From contig QXJR01000030.1 in NCBI GenBank assembly GCA_020975725.1, positions 1 through 64,000 on the forward strand: a stretch of 64,000 bases of DNA, given 5' to 3'. Every line of letters starts with the position of its first letter. The stretch's first letter is position 1. The position numbers and the translations under genes are program-made. Below, one piece after another: positions 51,177-61,591 of the stretch. The notes under the pieces are model-generated. The model was not told where the DNA came from. It saw only the letters and a program-made list of their open reading frames with translations, and did not search any database. This DNA comes from Picocystis sp. L7. Its lineage: Eukaryota > Chlorophyta > Picocystophyceae > Picocystales > Picocystaceae.

Positions 51177-51480
51177 AAGGAGAAGGGGATCCGATCCAGG
51201 ATCGAACCCAACCACAAGGGAAAAAAGGGGGGTGTGTGTGTGGGAAAACATCCGCCCATGTGGATAGGATGGGACGGAAAAGGGAACACACACCTGCACA
51301 CACACACACCAGAAGAGAGGAATGGATCACACCTTCCCTCCGGATGCAGGAGAGGGAATCATGGAAGGGATGATGAAGGAAGGAAAACAACCACCAACGA
51401 TGGACATGCGGGGTCCACAGAGGACCGAAGATTCACGTACACGGGGAAACATAGGCATGGGGTGGGCAAGGATCGCGAGA

Positions 51481-52581
51481 TCATACCCGATCCATGGCAT
51501 CCAAGATGGCCTGGCGGAAACGATGACCCTGGAACAGGTAAGAAGACACGTGACCCCCAGAAACCCAACGAAGCTCCGAACCAGGCCATGCCTCGTGGAG
51601 CATCATCGAAGAACGGATGGGTACATACGCATCGTGCTTGGCCGCCACGAAAATGGCCGCAGATGGCTTGGGCGGACAAGGAAGTGCCAACACGTTGGCA
51701 AACGTGTCCAGAAGCTCGCGCAACCTTTGCAAGGCCACCTCCTCATCCATGTCCAGCTTCCGCCAATCGCAGGCATCTCGTAGGACCCCGGTGCTGCAAA
51801 AGGCCGCGGAAGCCGAATGAGGAGCAAGGAGGGGAACACAAGCGATCGGTTTCGCGTACGACGAAGCCACCATAGCCGCGTGGACGCCTCCCATTGACAA
51901 TCCACAGACTGCCAGGGGACCAAAGCCCTGTTGATCCAACCAGTGGAGGATGCTTCTGCTTTCGTCTATGGTTGCCTTGCCCAATGCCAGGAGATCGCTC
52001 ACATACGTCAGCTTGGCTCCTTTCTGTCGATGGGGCCTTCGATCCCCGTAGAGCGGGTTTTCCAAGATGACCGAGGCAATCCCCATGTCCGCCAAGGGTG
52101 CAGACAACCTTAACCTCCGTCCAAAGCGCTGATCCCCTGTCCCTGAAAGATGCAACACGCATGGTATCTTGTCTCCCACTTGTTTGTTTCGTGGGAGCAC
52201 CAACGCCATTTTCCCCACGTGGGATTCTGGAGGCAAGACTTGCCGGATGGGATCTCCACATGGCGTGTGAAACCTCCCGTGCATCAGCTTGTGCTTCCAT
52301 GCCAGTGCAAGTGCAGCTCTGTTGGGTCCGGTGTCTTCCACGATGTCCATGTGTATGGGTTTGGGTGGCCATTGTTGCATCTCTTGTGCGTGCATGTGAA
52401 AGTCTGCCCAGCTGAGGTCTCCCCATCCACCGCTCCAGAACAATCCTCGACGCAGCGGCGTTCCATGCGCCAGAAAACCGTATGCTCGATCTGTGTAGTA
52501 ACCTGCCCATCCCATTGCGTCTCCAAACAAACGGTTCCATGCGCCTTGCCAAGCTGGCACGTGGGCAAGGTTGCTTTTCAT
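51481..52581 (-). CDS. ABHD18-family alpha/beta hydrolase (DUF2048)
   Basis: 366 residues from the ATG at 52581. The family opening is seen as RNRLFGDAMGWAGY-like text, then the core: VLHLSGTGDQRFGRRLRLSAPLADMGIASVILENPLYGDRRP, a near match to the ABHD18 signature with its H-L-x-G-T-G-D oxyanion region. The nucleophile elbow is GLSMGG, followed by KPIACVPLLAPHSASAAF. Asp in AAKHDAYVP and His in SGGHVSSYL complete the catalytic triad. Human ABHD18 has recently been linked to cardiolipin deacylation in mitochondria; other members are uncharacterised. The same strand carries the codanin-like gene upstream, 465 bp away. Confidence 0.87.
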   Translation of the reverse strand: MKSNLAHVPAWQGAWNRLFGDAMGWAGYYTDRAYGFLAHGTPLRRGLFWSGGWGDLSWADFHMHAQEMQQWPPKPIHMDIVEDTGPNRAALALAWKHKLMHGRFHTPCGDPIRQVLPPESHVGKMALVLPRNKQVGDKIPCVLHLSGTGDQRFGRRLRLSAPLADMGIASVILENPLYGDRRPHRQKGAKLTYVSDLLALGKATIDESRSILHWLDQQGFGPLAVCGLSMGGVHAAMVASSYAKPIACVPLLAPHSASAAFCSTGVLRDACDWRKLDMDEEVALQRLRELLDTFANVLALPCPPKPSAAIFVAAKHDAYVPIRSSMMLHEAWPGSELRWVSGGHVSSYLFQGHRFRQAILDAMDRV

Positions 52582-53046
52582 CCTTCCGACCCACGTCCTC
52601 CTTCCACGCGTGGATGCCGCGTTTCGGAGCTCCTTCGTTCACCTTTCCCTTCGACCTCGCTTCCTGTGCTTCACCACATCGCCCAACCAGTGCGCGTTCT
52701 TGCTCGCCTTGGACGTTCGCACGTCGACACGCCTCGTTCGAAGTGACACCGACCCTTTCGCCACGAACAGGATGGGATCCAAGCCCATCCCACACCACCT
52801 GGTGTGTGGTGGTGTGGGATTGGATTCATGCACACCTCAACACAGATGCAATTCGATACTGGCAACCTTGATTACATGATGGGATCCACAGCTCCAAGGA
52901 TAGTGGAGGGGCATGAATGGAAGCATCGAGACGGCTGCTGGTGAACGTGGGTGATGGGTGGTGCGTGCAGTGGGTGCTGGCGGTGAACCAACAACATGGG
53001 GGGTGGAAGATGGAAAGCAAAGAGCAGCGGAACCGATCCAAGAGGC
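52582..53046. other. Intergenic between ABHD18 and codanin-like genes
   Basis: 465 bp, no gene. A CCCACACCACC / GGTGGTGTGGG inverted repeat near 52788-52817 could form a hairpin. Confidence 0.5.
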
Positions 53047-56000
53047 TCAAGCTATGGCCCAGTCCAAGCCATCCACAAATGTGCGAACGCGATCGTGAAC
53101 GTGACTGAAATTCGTTCCGAGCTGTGCAGACCAGCCAAGCAAGAGGGAGGGGAGCTGAAAGAGTCCAAAACGTTCAGGTTCCGCATGGTCCGGGTCCGAG
53201 AACCAATGCCGGCAAAAAGCCAGGAGAGACGTGCACAGTTTCTCCTGGCCGTGACCCGGATCGACGGTCTCGGTTTCAATCTTCTCCCAGAGGTCCCTCA
53301 GAAGCAGCAAGGTTGGTTCCTCCAGCAATGGAGGATCAAGGAGATTGCAGTCCAAGTACGGACGAAATAGGTCTGTCAACCAAGTTTCCTGCAAAAACTC
53401 TGTCCTCTCCCAACATATCGACCTTCCCCGCACAAATGACGCGTCCACGATTGAAGAAGCAACTTCGCCGTCGTGTACATGCCCTGAACTGGTTAGTTCC
53501 TTCCAAATTGGCAAGGCAACCTTATGCGCAGCGAAGAAGGTACTCCCCCTCTCCCCGCATATGATTCCCCACATGAAGAGGTGAGCGTTGTGTTTGCAAG
53601 CTTGTAGCTTCGACTCCGCATACATGAAATCAACATCCAGGGCAACTGCAAGCAGCCGATTCGCTTCTTGGAGCGCCAGTGGGCATGTTTGTGAAAGGTG
53701 GGACAAACTCGCTCCATGGTTTGGGAGAGGAACACAATCCGATTCATGTGCTCTATCTGCACCTGCTTGTTGGCTTACACTCATGTCTTGCATATTCATA
53801 TGAAGCAATCGTGCATCCTGAGATTCTTGGGTCGTGGAAGCTTTCGCTGGAGATTGCACGATGGATCTTTTGAAGAAATGGCGTGCTGCCTCTTCTGTCA
53901 GAGATTTGCGAATTGCAAAGGAAAGATTCGCTTGCAATCTGTGCCGAGCAGTCAAAAGCACTGATCGTTTCGCAATGTCTAATGCGATCTTTTGTGATTG
54001 TTCACCCACATCCGTGGGAAGCAAGGCAACAAGAGGGCAGTCGATTTGATTTGCTGCAGCTTGCAACATTGCTTCTACCTGGTCCATGCAGCATCGTGTT
54101 GTTTTCTGGATCGCACATTCAATCGATGCTTGAAGTGCCATGGGAAGCTCGGATCGCATGTCGTTGTTTTCCACAATAGTTTCCACGGTCTCTGCACCTT
54201 CCTGAACAGCTTTCTCGTGCTCCACAGTTGCTTGCAACATCCTAAAGTATGCATCTTTCCAAAATGGAGCGGCACCCTCCAGTGCAGAAGCAACAATGTT
54301 TCTTGAGGCCGTATCTACAACGAAATCAACCACCCTTCTCACAGACGGATTCGACTCCAAGAACGACTTTTCTAGAGTACTCAGCAACGTATTGTGGGAC
54401 GGGGAGGAGCTTATAGGCGCCACTCGTAACCTACCAGGTGTTTGTGGGGAAACGTCTATCCTCTGGACCTGCACTAGCTTGGGACTGGTTCTGGGCGTGC
54501 CCGCCAAAGAAGATGCGCCTTGGGACAACAGCATTCGGCACTGGTCAAACAAGGGGCAGCAATGCTGTAGGAGTCGTTCATTGACCAATCCGTCCTCTCC
54601 ATCAATATGCTTTGTTCCTTTGAGGTTGGACTTGAACAGCTTTTCCACATCCACCTCATGTGCTGACTCATCATCTGGGAAGAGAGGGCCAAAGCTGTGA
54701 ACAAACCCATCCAGGACTGCCCGCACGCACATGCGATTCAAGTTGAAGGCAGCATGTTTAGCTTGAAGCTGTGGTACTCTCCTAAGTGCTTTCAATTTGA
54801 GCAGAGTTGCGCGAATGACGGGTGAATGAACGGCTGTGGGGTCATTCATCAGTGGTCGCAGGAATTCAACGACCCAAGGGACCGTAAGTACCAGAGATTG
54901 ATCCTGCCAAGCTTGGTTCAGAGCTTGGCAAAGATCAACACACGTTACTGCAAGAAGCGTATCATACATGCCTGCCTCATAAGAGCCGCTGTGGCTCATC
55001 AGCCCAAGGAAAAATGCCAGGGTGCAACTTGCCAAGACTCGCTCGCTAAAAGCGCTAGCTGCAGCACCGGTGCTACTGTTCAGTTCGAGTAACTTTGCAG
55101 TCATTTCTCTCTTCAGCAGAAGGTTAAGACGAGCACTATCTGCCGCGTCAAGAAACTCTGCATACACGCCCATTGCACGGGGAAGGGATTGGATGTTCTG
55201 TGCGATCGCCCGATTGATGGCGGGAGGCTGCATCGGGTTCCCAGGTCCTGCGGTCGAGGGAATCAAACGGCGAGGTGGGCGCCCTCTTGTCGGGTTGCTT
55301 CCTTGAATTTGTACATTGGATCCTGACGAAGCGCTACAGGATCCTCCCCAAGCTGGAGTTCCACCTTCCCAAGCAGATGACGTATGTAAGGTGCCCTCTC
55401 TATCCATAGCTTGAGCGCCTCGTTGTCCTAGTGGTATCGTTCCTCTGCTCTTCTGCGTGGCAGACGCATAGGAGATCCCCGGAGATCCATTCCTTGAGCG
55501 CATGTCCGCCCGGTCCCCATTGCACAGCTTATCCACAGGTCCAGGTTGCAGTCCTGCATGTGCGGATGTGCTGGGTCCAGAACTTCCTCCACCCAGCCTC
55601 TGCGCCAGTCGCTGCAACTTGGCGGGGTCGTCCTTTGTGAGCGTGGACACGGTAGGATCCGCTTCTCCGGTGACCCCAGCTTCGATGATTCGGTTGGTGA
55701 GGAATCGTGCCAACCAGGGGAAGTTCTCTCCTGCCACCGTGGCCAAGAATTGCTTGGCACCATCTCTCATGGCGCCTCTAGTTCCTCTGGCCTCTGCATC
55801 GAATGGATCGCTCCCCAATGCCGCAGCCACAAGCCTCAGCAGTGCATCCCTGGCTGCTTCCCGATTGGCAAAGGCTCGCTGTTCTCCTCTAGCACCTCCT
55901 CTGCGAGCGGCTTCGGTGTCCACCCTTGGGGGTGCCGCACCGTCTGCCGCCATGGCCGCCATGGCCCTTTGGGCTGCCACGTGGCACTGATTGATCCACG

Positions 56001-56223
56001 TGGCATCTTCTGGACCGCAGGAGCCCGCCTCGAGGGCGTTCGCCACCGCGGTGGCCAATCGACCGCCCACGTGCGCCAGAAGCGGCCAGGATTCCTTCCA
56101 TGCCGTTCTGGCGGCCGCGTCTCCTCCCCTGGGACTCGCCAAAGCCGATGCCATGGCCACCACCTCCTTCTGGAGGTCTTCTGCGTCCTCCATGCGCTCG
56201 TGCGCGTGCGCTTCTGCGGCCAT
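53047..56223 (-). CDS. Codanin-1 homologue
   Basis: 1058 residues from the ATG at 56223; the frame is open to an ATG at 56412, but that extra 63-residue part carries the TTCGAA palindromes and is read as leader. The N-terminal 400 residues are low in complexity (disordered). The C-terminal half follows human CDAN1: AKLLELNSS, SLVLTVPWVVEFLRPL (human has VLTVPWLVEFL), LLQHCCPLFDQCRMLL, and VRRVVDFVVDTASRNIV in place of LRRTVEFVAERIGSNCV, then an all-helical C-terminal domain. CDAN1 binds the histone chaperone ASF1 in the cytoplasm and limits its nuclear entry, working with CDIN1. Human length is 1227. A homologue in an alga suggests an older role than red-cell formation. Confidence 0.82.
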   Translation of the reverse strand: MAAEAHAHERMEDAEDLQKEVVAMASALASPRGGDAAARTAWKESWPLLAHVGGRLATAVANALEAGSCGPEDATWINQCHVAAQRAMAAMAADGAAPPRVDTEAARRGGARGEQRAFANREAARDALLRLVAAALGSDPFDAEARGTRGAMRDGAKQFLATVAGENFPWLARFLTNRIIEAGVTGEADPTVSTLTKDDPAKLQRLAQRLGGGSSGPSTSAHAGLQPGPVDKLCNGDRADMRSRNGSPGISYASATQKSRGTIPLGQRGAQAMDREGTLHTSSAWEGGTPAWGGSCSASSGSNVQIQGSNPTRGRPPRRLIPSTAGPGNPMQPPAINRAIAQNIQSLPRAMGVYAEFLDAADSARLNLLLKREMTAKLLELNSSTGAAASAFSERVLASCTLAFFLGLMSHSGSYEAGMYDTLLAVTCVDLCQALNQAWQDQSLVLTVPWVVEFLRPLMNDPTAVHSPVIRATLLKLKALRRVPQLQAKHAAFNLNRMCVRAVLDGFVHSFGPLFPDDESAHEVDVEKLFKSNLKGTKHIDGEDGLVNERLLQHCCPLFDQCRMLLSQGASSLAGTPRTSPKLVQVQRIDVSPQTPGRLRVAPISSSPSHNTLLSTLEKSFLESNPSVRRVVDFVVDTASRNIVASALEGAAPFWKDAYFRMLQATVEHEKAVQEGAETVETIVENNDMRSELPMALQASIECAIQKTTRCCMDQVEAMLQAAANQIDCPLVALLPTDVGEQSQKIALDIAKRSVLLTARHRLQANLSFAIRKSLTEEAARHFFKRSIVQSPAKASTTQESQDARLLHMNMQDMSVSQQAGADRAHESDCVPLPNHGASLSHLSQTCPLALQEANRLLAVALDVDFMYAESKLQACKHNAHLFMWGIICGERGSTFFAAHKVALPIWKELTSSGHVHDGEVASSIVDASFVRGRSICWERTEFLQETWLTDLFRPYLDCNLLDPPLLEEPTLLLLRDLWEKIETETVDPGHGQEKLCTSLLAFCRHWFSDPDHAEPERFGLFQLPSLLLGWSAQLGTNFSHVHDRVRTFVDGLDWAIA

Positions 56224-56309
56224 CGCCTCCCACGCGACGTTCGAAAGCGTTCCCTTCCCTCTGTTCCGGTTCGATCCCTTTCCCACCCCCGTTCGAAAGG
56301 GGACGAGAT

Positions 56310-56323
56310 CCCTTTCGAAAGGG
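56310..56323. promoter_or_regulatory. CCCTTTCGAAAGGG palindrome upstream of the codanin-like gene
   Basis: Perfect 14-bp palindrome about 90 bp before the preferred start at 56223, with a second half-form GTTCGAAAGGGG at 56291. Same word as at 51163-51176. Confidence 0.45.
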
Positions 56324-56618
56324 AAGGTCCTCGGCGGTAGACCCGGCTGGAAAGGGGCATCTGCTCCGAAAGGAAAGGCCAGGCCTGGCCCTTCCCACAC
56401 GGTTGTGCCCATCACAACCGTGTTTCTCTGGGAGGAGGGAAGGGGGGAAGCGGACGTCGGTGGAGTTTATTCTCAAGGAGGGGTGTCCACCCACAGGTCG
56501 CTTCGTCGACCGACCACGAACCGTGGGATTCCTGTGTCCCGGAGGGACGGGGCCCGGGTTCGAGGGAGGAACACCGGGGAGGGAGAATATTCTGTGGTGG
56601 GGGGATGGGAACGGCTGC

Positions 56619-57125
56619 TTACACAACGGTGGGCACCCCTCGTGTCGCAAGAGCGGCCGGGGACGGCACTTTTTGGGTCTCCACCATCATGAGGAGCGTG
56701 CCTAGACCAATGTTCTCCTTTTTTCTCCATCCCTCCAAGCAATCGAGGGCATCCTTGGCAGTGGCGAAGCACCCTTTGCCCACAGCCCCTGTGACCCAAG
56801 CATGTAGACGCTTCCGCTTAAACCAAAACTTTCTCCTACGTGACGAGGGTGGAGAATCTCTCCTCCATTCTACCCCACGTGCCTCCGCTTCCATAAAAGA
56901 ACAATTAGGGGAGGAAGGGCTTGCACCTGCGAGTTGCTCCCACAAATGGTACAAGGATGTGAATCCTCTGGTGTTGACCGGTGCAAGTGGGCAGCCCTTG
57001 CCTCCTCCATCGGGCACCGAACAAGCTTCAATGACCACCCCCGTGACATTTCTTCTTTCGTGAGTACCATCCTTCAACTCGTTTAAAGTATGCATGAGAG
57101 CTGGTTGTTGTTGAGATGGATTCAT
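56619..57125 (-). CDS. Hypothetical protein, uncertain
   Basis: 168 residues from an ATG at 57125. No family recognised. The central part (NVTGVVIEACSVPDGGGKGC, TSLYHLWEQLAG, RKFWFKRKRLHAWVTGAVGKGCF) has ordinary protein-like composition without repeats, unlike other frames nearby, and the frame ends in a normal stop. No signal peptide or membrane segment. It is upstream of the codanin-like gene on the same strand. It could be a real small gene, an exon or chance. Confidence 0.3.
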   Translation of the reverse strand: MNPSQQQPALMHTLNELKDGTHERRNVTGVVIEACSVPDGGGKGCPLAPVNTRGFTSLYHLWEQLAGASPSSPNCSFMEAEARGVEWRRDSPPSSRRRKFWFKRKRLHAWVTGAVGKGCFATAKDALDCLEGWRKKENIGLGTLLMMVETQKVPSPAALATRGVPTVV

Positions 57126-58059
57126 GGATCGTAAATAGATCGCTTAGTGGCACAAGTTACAGATTGCATCAATACATGCCTAACCTATTTCAGCTCCACA
57201 ATTTGTCCCACTTGCTCCACCTGCAAGATCGAGCACACCAAAGTGCTGGGTGTTGCAGGTGCACCTGCAGATTTCCATTGCTTGGCTGTACGAGTCACTC
57301 TACACGTGCACTTCGTACGTGGATTGGATGGCAAGATGCGTTCCTATTGGGAGTGCCTTACCCATTTCTTCTTCCATGCCCGCACGCGATTTTTCTATTC
57401 CTATCCCTATCAACGTCCATCTCTCCATCTGGTTCGAGTCTGTGTGGCGTCCATTCCGTGGACGGCGCTCCCTTCTTGCTGGTTTCGTCACCTCCGGTGT
57501 CGAAGTCGGAGGCGACGTCGATCGTGTCCTCGGCCCTGTTCTTGCACAGTCCGAGGTCAAAAAGGTGGCTTCATTGGAAAGCAGTAGACCGTGAGCCCGG
57601 GTCAACCTCGCGGTCGATTGGGGAATCATTTCGGTTTCAAGTTCGGGTTCCGTCCTGCGTGGAATCAAAATGGATTCGTATGACGTTTGAGAGTGAATCA
57701 AAATGAAAATTGATTCGGCGTCCCGGGCGTCCCGGAGGGGCGTCCCGGACGCGCGGTTTTTCCACCTGAAACTCGACCGCTTTGCTTAACTTTCACCCCA
57801 CCTCCGAGGGACGGGACGATGGTCTTTCAGACGACGGATCCCTCAATAGGCCCCGGGACGCCCCCCGAACCCCTCAGTATCTCCTTGGGATTTTCGGGGC
57901 GGATCGATCGATAGCTCGGGTCCCTGGAGGGGGTGGATCGATATCTCGACCGATTTTCCCCGGGACGCTCCCGTCCCGCAGTGTAGGAACCGATGGATTC
58001 CTACGTCCAACAGCAACGTGCGCACTTTTCGCCACCGTAACGAGGAGGAAATGGCCAGG
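57126..58059. other. Intergenic, no gene recognised
   Basis: Contains CGTCCCGGGCGTCCCGGAGGGGC-like GC palindromic words near 57718-57745 and GGGACGC words again near 57850-57990. An open frame on the plus strand at 57116-57706 has no recognisable content. Confidence 0.45.
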
Positions 58060-58884
58060 TCAAGGAGACATGGACACCACCTGACGAGAATACACCGCCA
58101 AGCAAGCAAGCACTGCGAAGAGGGCCACCCAGAAATATCTGTTGGACACCACTGTCGGAGGTCGGTAATTCTCCAAGAAACGCTCCTCCAACGTCAGCTC
58201 GCGACGTCGGCCAGCCGGACGCTTCGTGGAAGAAAAGCGACGGTCGGTGTAGCTGTTGGCGTCGTCCATGACCGGTATCTTCACCCGCTCGTCCTCCCCA
58301 ATCTCCAGCTTCGGTGCCTCGAGGATGAAACGAAGCTCCGAAGCCTGCTTCTTGATGTCCTTGGACGGGTGCTCTTTCTCGAGAGACTTGTACATGCTCA
58401 AGCAATCCTCGTATCTGCCCAGTGCATCGTAAGACAGTGCTAACCAGAGCTGTATCTCCCCGCCCACCATCGAATTCGGCCTGGTCACGTTCTCCAGCGC
58501 GTACTCGAAGATGTCTGCCGATTGTTGGTAGGCACCACGTTCGTATGCGTTCTGTCCCAACTGGAACACCTTCCTGGCATTGGCTTCTCTAGACTTGATC
58601 TCTTCTGCTTTTTCCGACAGCTTCCCCTTGATTTTGTCCTTGTACTTGGCTTGAACCTCGGTCATCTCCGCCGCACTGCCGAGTTGGAGCTCTTGTGCGA
58701 CGATTTCGTCCTCATCCACGCCTTCTTTCTTCCCCGCTTCCCACCGTCGCGAGGCTTGCACCAATCGACGTTCGTCCTGTCCGTCATCTCCCACGGATGG
58801 ACCGCCTCCTGACCTCACCACCAGCCTCGTCGGACGCACCGCAACGCGCACGGACGAGCAGACGTGCGGTTGTCCTTGCAGCAT
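58060..58884 (-). CDS. TPR-like membrane protein, plant plastid type
   Basis: 274 residues from the ATG at 58884. The N-terminal 35 residues (MLQGQPHVCSSVRVAVRPTRL) look like a plastid transit peptide. A charged coiled segment follows (YKDKIKGKLSEKAEEIKSREANARKVF), then two or three TPR-like helical hairpins (FQLGQNAYERGAYQQSADIFEYALENV; EIQLWLALSYDALGRYEDCLSMYKSLEKEHPSKDIKKQASELRFILEAPKLEI). ELRFILEAPKL is typical of a plant and algal chloroplast TPR protein. It ends with a single membrane helix (YFWVALFAVLACLAVYS). TPRs bind partner proteins; the role in thylakoid or envelope is unknown to me. Divergent from the CAAX protease gene. Confidence 0.72.
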   Translation of the reverse strand: MLQGQPHVCSSVRVAVRPTRLVVRSGGGPSVGDDGQDERRLVQASRRWEAGKKEGVDEDEIVAQELQLGSAAEMTEVQAKYKDKIKGKLSEKAEEIKSREANARKVFQLGQNAYERGAYQQSADIFEYALENVTRPNSMVGGEIQLWLALSYDALGRYEDCLSMYKSLEKEHPSKDIKKQASELRFILEAPKLEIGEDERVKIPVMDDANSYTDRRFSSTKRPAGRRRELTLEERFLENYRPPTVVSNRYFWVALFAVLACLAVYSRQVVSMSP

Positions 58885-60259
58885 CGTCCACGTGTTTCTC
58901 TATCCTCGTTGGCGCCTCATCCGAAACCGAGGTTCACACTCGTGTTCACAACCACCGCAACAAGGGGGTGGCCCTGCCTCGCAGGGACAAGCACATCCAA
59001 CTGGACCAAGACAATGCGTATTGGGAGGAAGAAGCGACGAGGAATGCAAGAACACGTAGGGTGCTTCGTCCTCCGCACTTGCATAGGATGAATGGAAGTG
59101 TGCATGAACCAAAGCACAAAGGAGACTCGAGACAAGTCCTAGCGAACAAGACCCATGATGGAAGGATGGGCCTTTCTAGTACACGTGGTGAAACGAACGA
59201 TCGAGTTACGACGTTTGACGCTCGGGTCGTTTTTGCATGCAAATGGACTTGTGCCATGCGCCACGACCCTTGAACCATGAAGCCTCTTACGTTTCGATTG
59301 GTCGAACCAAAGTTAGACATGGAAGAGTGGCCTTGATACCCAAGTTTCAACCGCTTTTGGCAAGTCGATGGGCCGCTCCTTTCGCCCGACCGATGGATCC
59401 TTTCGCTTCTACACGCCATCTTGGTAGGTGCCGGTTTCTTCACATCCACATACCGAAGTTCCGCGGCCCACTTTCCACGCCCCGTGAATCTTGGGACGAT
59501 ACCTTTCTAGCGACTGTTGCATATTCGTGTTGGCAGCTCTCAAGTCGCATTGTTACTGTCGAATCCTACTACGTATCACATGGTGGACTTGTGGTCGTGG
59601 AGTTCGAACCAAGCAAAACCTCCTTCCATGCATGACCAACACAGTTCGTCATGCTCACGAGGATGAGCGGTTTCCCTCTTTGGCACACGAGCACTTCCTG
59701 TACGAAAGTTTGACCTCGTCTTCGAAGAAACTACTTTCTTGGGTTTTCCGTGGCTTGACCATGCCTTGTGCGCCAAGGAGCTTGTGCACTAGGGTCCCGC
59801 GTGATCTTGGAGATGCCACGCCATCCCAATTCGCATCCTTAGGGATCCTTGATGTCCCGTGTCCCTTCTTGAACCCCTTTGCGTCATCCATCGAGCCCGT
59901 CCTTTTCTCCACGTTGGGTCCTCACACGATCCCCCTTGCGGATTCCGCATCGGAGCATTTCGTGCGGTTGGAGATGGACCTCGTTTTCAACGTGGAAGGG
60001 CGAAGGAGGTGGACGTGTGGCGGCGGGATGTCTCTCCAAGAGAGAGCGACACACGCACGGTCGAACGGCACGCATAGGATCCGTGGAGGTGAACGGACAC
60101 ACCTCCCGTTCGCGTAGGTGAGGCCTCCCGCTGTGTGGAGAGTGGCTGAGAGCGAAAGTTGGTGTGGGACAGAGGGGGAGAGGAAGAGAGAGGGGAGGGG
60201 AGAGGGAGAGAGAGGGGAGGGGAGAGAGTTTTGACAGAGGAATCGATCGAAGGGAGCAG
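58885..60259. other. Intergenic, shared upstream region
   Basis: 1.4 kb between divergent TPR and CAAX protease starts. No gene recognised. 60165-60232 is a GGGGAGAGGGAGAGAG purine tract right before the CAAX protease start. Confidence 0.5.
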
Positions 60260-61591
60260 ATGGACGCGATGGCGATGGCGGATTGGAGGACGACGTGGAC
60301 GAGCGAACCTCCTCTCTTGGCGTGCTGCGTGTCGCTGATGGGACTGGCCTTGGCCTTGGAGACCCATCTCTCCTGGAGGCAGAGGAACGTGCTGGAAAAA
60401 GCACGAAAGGATCCTGGAGGAGAAGCGTACGAACGTTTGGGAAAAGAAAAGTACGTGGAAGCCGTGCTTTACGCCAAGGAGAAATGCACGTTCGGAGCCA
60501 TCTCCAACCTCGTGGAAGGCGCCATTTCCGCCGCGACGTTGCTCACCTTCGCTCTTCCGAGGCTCTGGACGGCGACCGGAGCGATCTGCGGAACGCTGGT
60601 GGACTGCCGAGAGGAACGGTTCGCCACGGATGCCCTGCGCTCCATCGCGTTTGCGATCGCATGGACGCTCACCTCGCAGGTGATGGACCTGCCCTTCAAA
60701 GCGTACTCCACCTTCGTCATCGAAGCAAAGCACGGATTCAACACCACCACGCCCAAGGTGTTCGTCAAGGACGCCATTACCAGCGCTCTCCTCGCTTGTG
60801 TGGCTGCACCACCACTGGTGGCGGGTGCAGTGGCCATCCTCAGGAACACCGGTCCCTATGCAGCCATGTACCTCTGGGCATTCCTTGCGACCTTCTCCGT
60901 CCTGGTCGCCGTCATCTATCCCACACTCATCATGCCCCTCTTCAACAAGTTTGATCCACTGCCAGATGGGAAACTCAAGACCAAGATCGAAGAGCTCGCC
61001 GGGAAACTGGGATTCCCACTGCAGAAGCTCTACATCATGGATGGATCCAAAAGATCTGGACACAGCAATGCTTTCATGTATGGCTTCTTCAAAAACAAAC
61101 GCATCGTGCTCTTCGACACCCTGCTCAATCAATGCGAAGAAGAAGAAGTGGTCGGGGTTCTGGCGCACGAGTTGGGGCATTGGAAACTGAAACACACCAT
61201 GGCCCTCTTCATCTCGGCTATGACTGTACTGTTTGTACAGATGTCGGCCTTCACTTGCATCAGAACCAGCGAGGTGCTGTACAGATCCTTTGGTTTCGAA
61301 ACACAACCAGTCTTTATCAGCCTGATCCTGTTCCAGCTCTTGATTGCCCCAGTGGATCTCATCATCACTCTTGCTCAGCACTTTGTGTCCCGTCTCTTCG
61401 AATTTCAAGCAGATGCCTTTGCAATCGGTCTTGGCCATGGCAAGCCTTTGAGGACGGCCTTGCTGAAGCTGGAAAAGGAGAACAAAGCATCCCCTGTTGT
61501 GGATCCGTGGTACTCCGCCTATCATTACACCCATCCACCTCTGACTGAACGACTTGCAGCAATTGATGCAAGGTTGAAACGAGAAGAGTGA
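60260..61591 (+). CDS. STE24: CAAX prenyl protease 1 (Ste24 type)
   Basis: 443 residues from the ATG at 60260; single exon. A multi-span membrane metalloprotease of the M48 family. HELGH at 303-307 gives the zinc-binding His pair and catalytic Glu; the third ligand is the Glu of FEFQADAFA near 382. Also typical are DLPFKAYSTFVIEAKHGFN, YPTLIMPLFNKFDPLPDG, GSKRSGHSNAFMYGFFKNKRIVLFDTLL and SAYHYTHPPLTERLAAID. It removes the last three residues of prenylated CAAX proteins and clears clogged translocons in the ER and nuclear envelope. Length matches yeast and plant Ste24 (about 425-455). AATAAA at 61801. It converges with the UPF0114 gene. Confidence 0.95.
   Translation: MDAMAMADWRTTWTSEPPLLACCVSLMGLALALETHLSWRQRNVLEKARKDPGGEAYERLGKEKYVEAVLYAKEKCTFGAISNLVEGAISAATLLTFALPRLWTATGAICGTLVDCREERFATDALRSIAFAIAWTLTSQVMDLPFKAYSTFVIEAKHGFNTTTPKVFVKDAITSALLACVAAPPLVAGAVAILRNTGPYAAMYLWAFLATFSVLVAVIYPTLIMPLFNKFDPLPDGKLKTKIEELAGKLGFPLQKLYIMDGSKRSGHSNAFMYGFFKNKRIVLFDTLLNQCEEEEVVGVLAHELGHWKLKHTMALFISAMTVLFVQMSAFTCIRTSEVLYRSFGFETQPVFISLILFQLLIAPVDLIITLAQHFVSRLFEFQADAFAIGLGHGKPLRTALLKLEKENKASPVVDPWYSAYHYTHPPLTERLAAIDARLKREE

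Larger units (their letters stand above)
50450..51480. other. MATE upstream region with CT-rich array
   Basis: Contains the CT array at 50590-51045, a perfect palindrome at 51163-51176 and an ACACAC run near 51298-51310. No gene seen; the large Ser/Leu/Pro frames are caused by the array. Confidence 0.6.

Noticed and set aside
49358-51875. Frames of 671 and 618 residues on the plus strand over the MATE gene and CT array
   Set aside because: They run antisense to a well-supported transporter and then through a pyrimidine array giving Ser/Leu/Pro repeats.
56223-56412. N-terminal extension of the codanin-like protein to the ATG at 56412
   Set aside because: The extra part holds palindromic TTCGAA words and Phe/Pro-rich text with no family match; the ATG at 56223 is preferred, though not proven.
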